Below the pieces are notes generated by a model. It worked only from the letters and a program-made list of their open reading frames with translations. It was not told the origin of the DNA and made no database searches. A DNA stretch of 64,000 nt from Pseudomonas sp. W4I3 (GTDB lineage Bacteria > Pseudomonadota > Gammaproteobacteria > Pseudomonadales > Pseudomonadaceae), in assembly GCF_030816195.1 (NCBI RefSeq), contig NZ_JAUSXS010000001.1:3557501-3621500 (forward strand), given 5' to 3'. Position numbers and translations under genes: made by a program. Positions within the stretch are counted from its first letter, which is position 1. The number at the start of each line of letters is the position of its first letter. Below, piece by piece: positions 45,024 to 53,112 of this stretch.

Positions 45024-47981
45024 TTAGAACTGCCAGTTCAGGCTCAGCCCCACGCCCTGGGTTTTCTCGCGACCACCCAATTGGCCGTTGTAATCCAGGT
45101 TGACCCGTGTCGACGGGCTCAGCGCCAGGCTCGCCTGCACGCCCACCAGCGCGGCATCGCGCAGCAACGGTGCGCTGCGTACGTCGAATGAAGGCCCACC
45201 GGCGACAAACGCCAGGTGTTCTTCGGACTCGACGGCAGTCAGGCTGTGTTGCCAGCCCAGGGAACCCGACAGCTCAAGCTGCTGGTGGTCATTGAGTGCC
45301 AGGGTTTTCAGCGCCCGCACGCCCAGGGTGCCGAGCACCGCATCGCGTCGATCGCTGCCGCGCTCAAGAGCCGCCGCGGCGCCTTTTTCGTGGAACGAAT
45401 CACTGTCCAGGTGCACGTAGGCCAGGTTGGCGAAGGGCTCCAATGCCAGCGGTTGCAGGTGAATGCGGTACGCGGCTTCGGTGAACACTTGCGCGGTACT
45501 GGCGTCCAGCTTGGTCTTCTGCTTGCCGCCGACTTCGCCGTATTGCAGATCACGCTTCACATCGCCGCGATGCCAGCTGTAGGCACCGCCGACGCTGACC
45601 CGCCAGTCGCCCAGCTCACGCCCGGCATAGGCGCCGAAGTGATAGCTGTCGATGGACGCCGAGGAGTGAGTGCCGCTGCCCAGGCTCAGTGAGCTGTCGC
45701 TGTAACCGGCCACTACGCCGACGCGGGTCTGCTCGTCCAGCGCGCCGTCGACGCCGGCCAGCAAGCCGCCGATGGACGTGGTGGAACCCGCCGTTTCACC
45801 GCGGTTGTCCGACTTGCCCCAGGCGCCCAGGGCCTTGAGCCACAGATTGCTTTCACCGGCCACCGGCGTGTGGCGCAAGCGCTCGCCTACCGCGTCACGC
45901 AGTTGGCGGCTGTCGTTGATCAACATCGCGCCCACGGCCGGGTAGATTTCACCGGACAGCTGCTGCAAGCCCTGTTGCGCCGTGGCAATCGAGTCTGACT
46001 GCAACAGGCTTTCGTACACGGGGTTGCCGGCGCCGAGTTGCTCGGCGGCAGCGGCAACGGCGCGCTGGTTGCGGGTGGCGCCGACGCTGGCAAAGCTGGC
46101 ATCGTTGCGCCCCACCGCCAGCTGCACGCCGTTGGCGGCATAGTCCAGGGTGCCGCCCAGGAACAGGTAGTTCGGCAGCACTTGGCCGAACTGACCCTGG
46201 ATGCCGCCGGCCGCTTCAAGAATCGAGTACTGACGACCGATCAGGCTCCGGGCCTGGCTTTGGCTCAACAAAGTCGAGCTGTTTTCCAGGGCCAGGGTCA
46301 CCGTGCCGCCTCCCAGCACCGCCTTGCCGCCTGCAACGATGCGGTCGCTGCTGGTCGGCGTCAGCTCTACGGCGTAGGTGGAGCCCGCGCCCAGGTTCAC
46401 ATCCCCGGCCACCTGCAAGGTGCCTACCGAGTTACCCGGTGCCACGCGCCCGCCGCTGTTCACCGACAGCGCGCCGATACGCCCGGAGCCGCCGAGGGTG
46501 CCGCTGTTGTTGACGGTGACGGCCGAGGTCAGCGAGCCGTTCACGGCCAACAGGCCGCCGTTGACGGTCGTTGCGCCGCGGTACGTGCTGTCGCCGCTGA
46601 GTACCAGGCTGCCAGCGCCGGACTTGATCAGGCTGCCTTCGTACACACGGTTCGCCGCGGCTTGATCGCGCGCGCTGCCCACGGCGTAGTCGGTCTGGTC
46701 CTGCTGGCTGGCCGTGGCGCCCACACCGTTCTGCCAGCCCTTATCGATCAGGGTCTGCTGCCAGGCGCTGTGCTCGGCGCGGTCTTCTGCCTGACGCTGA
46801 AGCAGCGCCTGGTCAGACATGCCGTTGCTCCACACATCGCCCTGCCCGGCCGCGAGGTTCACGTCGGTGGCGCCGAGCAGTTGCCCTGGCCCGTGCATCG
46901 CGCGGCCCAGGTCCGGCACGCCCCAGCCGACAATGGCGTTGGGCGCCTGGGTGATCGAGCCGTCAAGTTGCGTGGCGGTGGTCAGCAGCACCTGCAACGC
47001 CTGCTCGTTGGTCATATACGGGTAGCGCTCCATCACCAGCGCCAACGCACCCGTGGCATGGGGCGCCGACATCGAGGTGCCGGATTTCACGCCGTAACCG
47101 CCGTCGGGGATGGTGCTGTTGATCAGCGCACCGGGGGTGGAGATGCACCAGTACTTGGCGATGCCACACTTGTTGTATTTCTGGTTGTTGGCCTTATCCA
47201 GCCCCGACACCGCCAGCCAGTGGCCTTCCAGTTCCGGTTGGAAGTACGGCAAGGCCGAGCGCACGCTGGCGTTCGCGTAACCGCTGTTGCCGGCGCTGAA
47301 CACGTTGATCACCCCCGCCTTGGCCACATCCGCCGCCGCATCCAGCCAGGTGCCACGGTTGTAGTGCTGGGCATAGGCTGCATGCAGATCGCCCAGGGTC
47401 TGGTAGCTCACGTCCTTGGGCTGACTGCCCCAACTGTTGTTAATGGCGCGTACGCCGGAATCCACCAGGGCGCTGTACACCGCCTTGAAATATTTGGGGT
47501 CCGGGGTGGGGCCGAACAGGAAGCTGTCGTTGGCATTGGTGTTGCCGACAAAAACCTGGGCGTTATACGCCACGCCATGCATGCCCACGCCGTCGCGCGC
47601 CGCGCCCATGGTGCCGGTGACGTGAGTACCGTGAGAGTCGTTGTTCGGGTTGAGCGCACCCGTGGTGCTGAACGCACTGCCATCGACGTAAGTGCCGCTG
47701 GCCGTGACCGGATGGAAGCGGTCTTTGGACGCTTCGGGGTGATTGGGATCAAAGCCCGAGTCCAGCGCGCCGATCTTCACGCCATTGCCGCTGATGCCGG
47801 CGGCATAGGCTTCATCGGCCTTCATGCGCCCCAGGCCCCAGTCGCTCTGGTATTCGGCGGAGCGCCAGCTGGCGGGGTCCCCCAGTTGGCCGGTCTCGGC
47901 ATATTGCGCCTGTGCCGCAACGGACAGCAGCAGCAATGAGCCTGCGGTGAAGGGTTTGAAACGTGGTGAATCCGTGATCAT
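45024..47981 (-). CDS. prtA: subtilase-type serine protease autotransporter PrtA
   Basis: A 985-residue protein starting at ATG 47981 (AGGAG 7 nt upstream). The signal peptide ends SVAAQA. The subtilase passenger shows Asp in KIGALDSGFDP, His in DSHGTHVTGTMG and Ser in KSGTSMSAPHATG. A linker of about 70 residues absent from PrtB (QRQAEDRAEHSAWQQTLIDKGW region) precedes the same beta-helix and barrel domains, ending NWQF. It should be displayed on or released from the outer membrane without help from AprDEF. It lies after aprF with a repeat doublet in the gap and 67 bp before prtB. Confidence 0.92.
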   Translation of the reverse strand: MITDSPRFKPFTAGSLLLLSVAAQAQYAETGQLGDPASWRSAEYQSDWGLGRMKADEAYAAGISGNGVKIGALDSGFDPNHPEASKDRFHPVTASGTYVDGSAFSTTGALNPNNDSHGTHVTGTMGAARDGVGMHGVAYNAQVFVGNTNANDSFLFGPTPDPKYFKAVYSALVDSGVRAINNSWGSQPKDVSYQTLGDLHAAYAQHYNRGTWLDAAADVAKAGVINVFSAGNSGYANASVRSALPYFQPELEGHWLAVSGLDKANNQKYNKCGIAKYWCISTPGALINSTIPDGGYGVKSGTSMSAPHATGALALVMERYPYMTNEQALQVLLTTATQLDGSITQAPNAIVGWGVPDLGRAMHGPGQLLGATDVNLAAGQGDVWSNGMSDQALLQRQAEDRAEHSAWQQTLIDKGWQNGVGATASQQDQTDYAVGSARDQAAANRVYEGSLIKSGAGSLVLSGDSTYRGATTVNGGLLAVNGSLTSAVTVNNSGTLGGSGRIGALSVNSGGRVAPGNSVGTLQVAGDVNLGAGSTYAVELTPTSSDRIVAGGKAVLGGGTVTLALENSSTLLSQSQARSLIGRQYSILEAAGGIQGQFGQVLPNYLFLGGTLDYAANGVQLAVGRNDASFASVGATRNQRAVAAAAEQLGAGNPVYESLLQSDSIATAQQGLQQLSGEIYPAVGAMLINDSRQLRDAVGERLRHTPVAGESNLWLKALGAWGKSDNRGETAGSTTSIGGLLAGVDGALDEQTRVGVVAGYSDSSLSLGSGTHSSASIDSYHFGAYAGRELGDWRVSVGGAYSWHRGDVKRDLQYGEVGGKQKTKLDASTAQVFTEAAYRIHLQPLALEPFANLAYVHLDSDSFHEKGAAAALERGSDRRDAVLGTLGVRALKTLALNDHQQLELSGSLGWQHSLTAVESEEHLAFVAGGPSFDVRSAPLLRDAALVGVQASLALSPSTRVNLDYNGQLGGREKTQGVGLSLNWQF

Positions 47982-48017
47982 CCGTACACTCCTGTTTATT
48001 GTTATTCGCCGCTTCCT

Positions 48018-48143
48018 GTAGGAGCGAGGCGGGCGGCTAGCCCTTGCTCGCGAAGGACGCATAGGCGCCGCGTCTCTCCAAGATGCCCGTGCCATCGCTG
48101 ACGTTTTTCGCGAGCAAGGGCTAGCCGCCCGCCTCGCTCCTAC
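48018..48143. repeat. TGTAGGAGCGAG-type palindromic doublet between aprF and prtA
   Basis: GTAGGAGCGAGGCGGGCGGCTAGCCC at 48018 pairs with its inverse ending GCCCGCCTCGCTCCTAC at 48143, about 75 bp apart. The arms are perfect over about 30 bp, so they could form a strong hairpin in the operon transcript. The aprF stop codon (48140-48142) lies inside the right arm. Confidence 0.8.
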
Positions 48144-49486
48144 AGTTTTCGATCCGGGCCGAAGGCTTCGTCCACCTTGGCCAGGTCGGTGTCACGCAAG
48201 TTGCCCGCGTAGTAGTGCAATTTGGTCCAGGCCATCAGGTAGTCGTACCGCGCCTGGGCGAGGTCGCGGCGGGTGCTGTAGAGCTGCTGCTCGGCATTGA
48301 GGGCATCGAGGTTGACCCGCTCGCCGCCGAGGATGCTTTGCTTGGTCGACACCACCAGTGCCTCGGCGGAAGCCAGGGCCTTTTGATAGGCGCGCAGCTT
48401 GCTCACCCCCGACAGGCACGCGCTGAACTGGCGGCGCAGTTCGATCAGGGTTTCGCGGGTCTTGCCTTCCAGTTCGTACTCGGCCTGCTCCATGGCGCGA
48501 CTGGCCTGGCGCGTGGACGCCGAGATACCGCCACCGGCGTACAGCGGCACGCTGACTTCAACCCCGATGGTGTTGGTGTCGTAGCGCTGGTTGTAGGTGT
48601 TGCCGCTGTCGGACTCCTGCTTGCGCGAACTGGCGTAGGCAGTCACCTTCGGCAAATGCCCGGCGCGGTTGCGTTCCACTTCATAGCGCGCCACTTCCAG
48701 TGCCTGGCGCTGGGAGGCCAGCGTCGGGTTGTTGCTGATGGCCAGCTCATGCCAGGTGTCGTAATTGGCCGGCGTCAGGGTGAAGGCGGCGAAACTCTGG
48801 TTCAGCGGTGCCAGGTCGTCGATGTTGACGCTTTGCACGCCAATCAACGCGCCCAACTCGCGCAACGACGCATCCTGCTCATCCAGGGCCTGGATCTCTT
48901 CGGCGGTGGCCAGCTCATAGCGCGATTCGGCTTCGAGGATATCGGTGCGGGTGCCCTCGCCTTGCTGGAACAGGTGTTGGTTCTGCTGGAACTGTTGCTC
49001 GAAGGCTTTTTTCTTGGCGCGGGCAATGTCGATCTGGTCCTGGGCGAACAACGCCTGGGTGTAGTAGCTCAACACGCGCACCAACAGCGCTTGGCTCTTG
49101 TCCCGAAAGCTTTCATCGGCAAACAAAGCCTGGGCCACGCCCTTGCGGTAGTTGGCATAGGCTTCGTAGTCGAACAGCGGCTGCTGCAGGCTGAAGGTGG
49201 AGCCGTAGCTGTTGTAGTTGCGGTCGTCGCGGTAGCTGCCTCCGCGCCCATCGGGCAGGTGCGCCTCGGAATTGTTGCGGCCCTTGTTGTAGTTGTACGA
49301 CAGCTTGGGCAGAAGACCTGCGCGGCCGATGGTGCGGTTTTCCAGGCCGGCGTCGCGTTCCTTGATCGCGCCGAGGAACACCGGGTCATTGCGCAGGGCT
49401 TGCTCGTAGACATCGAACGGGCCCATGGCGGCGTGTGCACTGGCGCAACTGAAGAGCAAGGCGATGAACACAGGTTTCATGCTCAT
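48140..49486 (-). CDS. aprF: type I secretion outer membrane channel AprF (TolC family)
   Basis: A 448-residue protein with signal peptide (MKPVFIALLFSCASAHA) and two OEP repeats of long helices (first around DVYEQALRNDPVFLGAIKERDAG, second around YEVERNRAGHLPKVTAYASSRKQ). It forms the outer-membrane tunnel of the AprDEF exporter. Start ATG 49486 overlaps the aprE stop (ATGA) after a GAGG site. Its stop codon is inside the palindromic repeat that separates it from prtA. Confidence 0.93.
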   Translation of the reverse strand: MSMKPVFIALLFSCASAHAAMGPFDVYEQALRNDPVFLGAIKERDAGLENRTIGRAGLLPKLSYNYNKGRNNSEAHLPDGRGGSYRDDRNYNSYGSTFSLQQPLFDYEAYANYRKGVAQALFADESFRDKSQALLVRVLSYYTQALFAQDQIDIARAKKKAFEQQFQQNQHLFQQGEGTRTDILEAESRYELATAEEIQALDEQDASLRELGALIGVQSVNIDDLAPLNQSFAAFTLTPANYDTWHELAISNNPTLASQRQALEVARYEVERNRAGHLPKVTAYASSRKQESDSGNTYNQRYDTNTIGVEVSVPLYAGGGISASTRQASRAMEQAEYELEGKTRETLIELRRQFSACLSGVSKLRAYQKALASAEALVVSTKQSILGGERVNLDALNAEQQLYSTRRDLAQARYDYLMAWTKLHYYAGNLRDTDLAKVDEAFGPDRKL

Positions 49487-50775
49487 TCCTCGGTCAACGC
49501 GGAGCCGGCGCGATCGAGCAGCGGCTTGAACAGGTAGTTGAGCAATGACCGCTCGCCGGTGCGCACGAACATCTCGGCGGGCATGCCGGGCTTGATCACC
49601 AGGCCGTGGAGTTTTTCCAGCGCCGCCTCGCTGACCGTGGTGCGCAGCACGTAATAGGGTGCGCCGGTCTTCTCATCGAGCATCTGGTCAGCCGAAATCA
49701 GGCTCACCTCCCCCGGCACCCGTGGCGTGCGGCTCTGGTTGAAGGCGGTGAAGAGGATGTCCACCGGCAAGTGCGTGCCGACCTTGTCCACCAGGTGCAC
49801 CGGCAAATGCCCCTCCACTTCCAGGCGCGTGCCTTGGGGCACGATCTCCAGCAGGGTTTCACCGGCGCGCACCACGGCGCCTTCGGTGTGTACGCCGAGG
49901 TTGACCGCGATGCCATCGGCCGGCGCATTGATTTCGCTGTGCTGCAGGTCGAACCCGGCGGAGGTGAGTTGCTGCTCCAGGGTCAGGCTGCGCAATTGCG
50001 CATCGGCCAGTTGGCTGCGCACTTCCTTTTGATACTCCTCGCTGTGCTGCTGCAATTTGAGGCGCGATTCGACAATGCCCTGCTCCACGCGGCCACTTTC
50101 GCCGGCGTTTTGCGCCAGGTCCTGCTGCACCTGGGACAACTGGCGCTGATAGTCCATCAGCCGGTTGCGCGGGATGTAGCCATTGTCGGCCAGCGGTTGC
50201 AGGTTGCTCAGTTGGTCACGCAGGGATTGCGCCTGGGCGGTCAGGTCGCTGCGGGCGCGGCGCATGCCGCCCAACTGCGACGTGGCGCCATCGATGCTGG
50301 CACGAATGCCGGCCTGCTCACGGGCAAAAGCTTCGCGCCGGCTGCTGAACAGTTGGCGTTGGCCTTCGAGCACCAGCGCCAGGGCCGGGTCGGGGTTGCC
50401 GCTCAGTTCAGCCGGAAAACGCACGCCGGGCAGGTTGTCGCGCTCACTCTGCCAGCGGGCGGCGCTGGCCCAGGCCATGCGGTACTGGGCTTGCAGCGAT
50501 TGCACGTCGGCCTGGTGCTGGGTCTGGTCGAGACGAAACAGCGGCTGGCCCTGCTTCACCACCTCGCCTTCGCGCACCAGTATCCGGCTGACCACACCGG
50601 GGCTGAGGGTTTGCACGGCCTTGCGCTTGCCCGACACCACCACCGTGCCTTGCACCGGGATGCCCTGATCCAGCGGCGCCAGGCTGGCCCAGAGGAAAAA
50701 ACCTCCGGCGCCCACCACGGTCAGCAGCCAGCCCATGCGAACGAAGAAACGTGCGTCGTGTTGTTCGTAAATCAT
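49483..50775 (-). CDS. aprE: type I secretion membrane-fusion protein AprE (HlyD family)
   Basis: A 430-residue protein starting at ATG 50775 (AAGGAT upstream). It has one N-terminal membrane helix (MGWLLTVVGAGGFFLWASLAPLDQGIPVQGTVVVSG), long coiled-coil arms (about residues 90-280) and a C-terminal beta-barrel region with the HlyD signature (LEKLHGLVIKPGMPAEMFVRTGERSLLNYLFKPL). It spans the periplasm between AprD and AprF. The open frame extends upstream into the palindromic repeat, but that extension is not likely to be translated. Confidence 0.93.
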   Translation of the reverse strand: MIYEQHDARFFVRMGWLLTVVGAGGFFLWASLAPLDQGIPVQGTVVVSGKRKAVQTLSPGVVSRILVREGEVVKQGQPLFRLDQTQHQADVQSLQAQYRMAWASAARWQSERDNLPGVRFPAELSGNPDPALALVLEGQRQLFSSRREAFAREQAGIRASIDGATSQLGGMRRARSDLTAQAQSLRDQLSNLQPLADNGYIPRNRLMDYQRQLSQVQQDLAQNAGESGRVEQGIVESRLKLQQHSEEYQKEVRSQLADAQLRSLTLEQQLTSAGFDLQHSEINAPADGIAVNLGVHTEGAVVRAGETLLEIVPQGTRLEVEGHLPVHLVDKVGTHLPVDILFTAFNQSRTPRVPGEVSLISADQMLDEKTGAPYYVLRTTVSEAALEKLHGLVIKPGMPAEMFVRTGERSLLNYLFKPLLDRAGSALTEE

Positions 50776-50806
50776 GCAAGTATCCTTACTGCTTGACGCA
50801 AAACAT

Positions 50807-50904
50807 GTAGGAGCGAGCTTGCTCGCGAAAAACCCACAAGCACCGTGTGTATCCAATCGGAGCGCGTCATCGTTGACGACTTTCGCGAGCAAGCTCGCTC
50901 CTAC
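50807..50904. repeat. TGTAGGAGCGAG-type palindromic doublet overlapping the end of aprD
   Basis: GTAGGAGCGAGCTTGCTCGCGAAAA at 50807 and its inverse TTTCGCGAGCAAGCTCGCTCCTAC ending 50904 lie about 50 bp apart, with arms perfect over 20 bp or more. The right arm lies within aprD and encodes the final GRSELARES of the protein. Confidence 0.8.
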
Positions 50905-52609
50905 CGCCGGGTTTTTCCTTCGGTGCCTCCTGCTGGCCGGACAAGGCGCGCAGCACTTCCTGGCTGGGTCCGAACGCCTGCAACTGGCCTTCATTGAGGA
51001 TCAGCAGCTTGTCGGCCTGGGCCAATGCAGAAGAACGGTGGGTGACCAGCACCACGCTGCTGCCCTGGGCCTTCATCTGCACGATGGCGCTGGCCAGCGC
51101 AGCTTCGCCGACGGTGTCGAGGTTAGAGTTGGGCTCATCCAGCACGATCAACCGCGGGTTGCCATACAGCGCACGGGCCAGGGCCACGCGTTGCTTCTGC
51201 CCGCCTGACAGGCCGCCGCCGTTGTCGCCCAGCACGGTGTCGTAGCCTTGGGGCAGGCGCAGGATCAGTTCGTGCACCCCGGCCTGTTGCGCCGCTTTCA
51301 CGACCCACTCCGGGTCGGCCTGGCGAAAGCGTGCGATGTTGTCGGCGATGCTGCCGCTGAACAGCTCGATGTCCTGGGGCAGGTAGCCGATATACGGGCC
51401 GAGGTCGTCGCGGTCCCAACGGTGGATGTCCGCGCCGTCCAGGCGCACGGTACCCGCCAGGGTCGGCCACACGCCCACCAGCACGCGGGCCAGCGTGGAT
51501 TTACCCGAGCCCGAGGCGCCGAGCACGCCCAGCACTTCGCCGGCGCCGAGGTTGAAGCTGATGTGATGCAGGCTGGCCAGACGCCGACCGGGCGGGCCGG
51601 CGCTGACCTGTTCGAAGCTCACCTGGCCCTTGGGCGCCGGCAACGTCATGTGCTCGCCTTCCGGCGGGAACTCACGCAGCAGCTCGTCGAGGCGCTGGTA
51701 CGCCAGCTTGGCCGAACTCCACTGCTTCCATACGGCGATCAGTTGGTCGATGGGGCTGAGCACCCGGCCCATCAGGATGGACCCGGCAATCATCATGCCC
51801 GCGGTCATATCGCCCTTGATCACCAGCAGCGCGCCAAGGCCCAGCACCAGCGATTGCAGGCACAGGCGCAGGGACTTGCTCAGGGAGGTGATCACCGAGC
51901 CGGTGTCGCTGGCCTTGTTCTGCAAACCGAGGAACTGCGAATGCACCGCGAACCAACGCTGGCGCAGTGCTCCGAGCATGCCCATGGCCTGGATGGTTTC
52001 GGCATTGTGCAAATGGCTGGTGGCCAACTGCGTCGACTGTTGGGAGAAACCGCTGGCTTCGCCCAGCGGCTTTTTGGTCAGGTATTCGTTGAGGCAAGCC
52101 AGGCCGATCAGCAGCACTGCCCCGGCGGTAGCCAGTACACCCAGCCACACATTGAACAGGAAAATCACGAACAGGTAGATCGGAAACCACGGCGCATCGA
52201 AAAACGCGAACAGCGCAGGTCCGGTAATGAACTGGCGAATGTGGGTCAGGTCGCCGAGGGACTGCCCGGCATGCCCCTGGCCGCGTTGCAGGTTGCGTTC
52301 GAACGCGGCCTTGTAGACGCGCAAATTGAAACGTCGCTCCAAAGCGCTGCCGATGCGTATCACGACAAAACTGCGGATAACTTCCAACAGACCAATAAAG
52401 GCAAAGAACCCCACGACCATCAACGTCAACATCACCAGGGTGGTTTCATTCTGGGAGGACAATACGCGGTCGTACACTTGCAGCATGTAAATCGAGGGCA
52501 CCAGCATCAACAGGTTAATCAGCGCGGTAAAACAGCCAATGCTGATCAAGATGCTCTTGTATTCACCCAGCGCCTTGAACAAGGGTGCAACGGTATGGGG
52601 CTTGGCCAT
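50867..52609 (-). CDS. aprD: type I secretion ABC transporter AprD
   Basis: A 580-residue half-transporter. The N-terminal part has six helices (first at about residues 20-45). The ATPase domain shows Walker A GASGSGKST (about 364-372), signature LSGGQKQRVALARAL and Walker B RLIVLDEPNSNLD. It energises export of AprX and LipA, recognising their C-terminal signals. The last 12-15 residues (GGRSELARESRQR) are translated from a palindromic repeat and follow a low-complexity KEKP stretch, so they are probably a dispensable acquired tail. A possible Rsm site lies in the leader. Confidence 0.93.
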   Translation of the reverse strand: MAKPHTVAPLFKALGEYKSILISIGCFTALINLLMLVPSIYMLQVYDRVLSSQNETTLVMLTLMVVGFFAFIGLLEVIRSFVVIRIGSALERRFNLRVYKAAFERNLQRGQGHAGQSLGDLTHIRQFITGPALFAFFDAPWFPIYLFVIFLFNVWLGVLATAGAVLLIGLACLNEYLTKKPLGEASGFSQQSTQLATSHLHNAETIQAMGMLGALRQRWFAVHSQFLGLQNKASDTGSVITSLSKSLRLCLQSLVLGLGALLVIKGDMTAGMMIAGSILMGRVLSPIDQLIAVWKQWSSAKLAYQRLDELLREFPPEGEHMTLPAPKGQVSFEQVSAGPPGRRLASLHHISFNLGAGEVLGVLGASGSGKSTLARVLVGVWPTLAGTVRLDGADIHRWDRDDLGPYIGYLPQDIELFSGSIADNIARFRQADPEWVVKAAQQAGVHELILRLPQGYDTVLGDNGGGLSGGQKQRVALARALYGNPRLIVLDEPNSNLDTVGEAALASAIVQMKAQGSSVVLVTHRSSALAQADKLLILNEGQLQAFGPSQEVLRALSGQQEAPKEKPGGRSELARESRQR

Positions 52610-52619
52610 ATCTTCTTTA

Positions 52620-52629
52620 TCTTCCCTGA
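52620..52629 (-). promoter_or_regulatory. candidate RsmA/RsmE binding site in the aprD leader
   Basis: On the minus strand UCAGGGAAGA matches the RsmA/CsrA consensus (A/U)CANGGANG(U/A) at every fixed position. It lies 11-20 nt upstream of the aprD start and supplies part of the ribosome-binding region (GGGAAGA). RsmA-type proteins bound here would block aprD translation until Gac-controlled small RNAs remove them. The rest of the 52610-52712 gap holds nothing recognisable. Confidence 0.5.
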
Positions 52630-52712
52630 ACCCAGTTTGCGCGCAATAGTTGCCTACCCCCTGAATAAGGAGCGGCCAACTAAAAAATTAAGTTATAAGG
52701 TTATAACCGGAA

Positions 52713-53066
52713 CTAAGGCGTGCGTTGCAACACAACTAGGGCACCCGATTTAGTCCGCGCCTGATATTCGCCCTCCTTCTGGCGATTCAGATGCGTAATC
52801 CCGCTGCCTTCGGCGTTCATCAGCCAGATACCGTCCGGCGTCGGCGACCAGCTCCGCGGTTCGTCCCCCAGCCATTGCGCGACACATGCCACATCGCCAC
52901 CCAGGCGGTTGGCCTGCTCCAGCAGGTCCAGCGCACACACCTGCTCCCCCTGGTGCAACTGCCAATGCCCCGCCAACTGCGCGGTGGTGGGTAAAACAAG
53001 ACTGCTCGCCATTGCATGGGCTCCTGCCGACACGATCAATAAGGTGAACCATTTGAAACGCTGCAT
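52713..53066 (-). CDS. aprI: periplasmic alkaline protease inhibitor (Inh/AprI)
   Basis: A 117-residue precursor with signal peptide (FTLLIVSAGAHAMA) and start ATG 53066 (GGAG 6 nt upstream). The mature domain begins SLVLPTTAQLAGHWQLHQGEQVCALDLL and has the two cysteines (EQVCALDL, GDVACVAQW) that form the single disulfide of Inh. Inh blocks any serralysin that strays into the periplasm by inserting its N-terminal strand into the active site. It follows aprX in the operon. Confidence 0.9.
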   Translation of the reverse strand: MQRFKWFTLLIVSAGAHAMASSLVLPTTAQLAGHWQLHQGEQVCALDLLEQANRLGGDVACVAQWLGDEPRSWSPTPDGIWLMNAEGSGITHLNRQKEGEYQARTKSGALVVLQRTP

Positions 53067-53085
53067 TTTTGGCTCCAGCCTGGAA

Positions 53086-53105
53086 CGCGGCGCCGAAGCG
53101 CCGCG
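53086..53105 (-). terminator. UUCG-capped hairpin directly after the aprX stop
   Basis: On the minus strand CGCGGCGCTTCGGCGCCGCG forms a perfect 8-bp GC stem closed by C(UUCG)G, the most stable common tetraloop. It starts 7 nt after the aprX stop codon and ends 19 nt before the inh start. There is no T-tract, so it is better read as a 3'-stabilising structure or partial attenuator than as a full terminator. It could let aprX mRNA greatly exceed the rest of the operon. Confidence 0.6.
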
Positions 53106-53112
53106 CTTTACA

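Noticed and set aside
46038..47939. 633-codon plus-strand ORF opposite prtA, and similar long ORFs opposite the chemoreceptor, rbsA-like and prtB genes
   Set aside because: These are antisense shadows caused by GC-rich codon bias; their translations are rich in Arg, His, Gln and Val with no domain, while the opposite strand encodes complete families.
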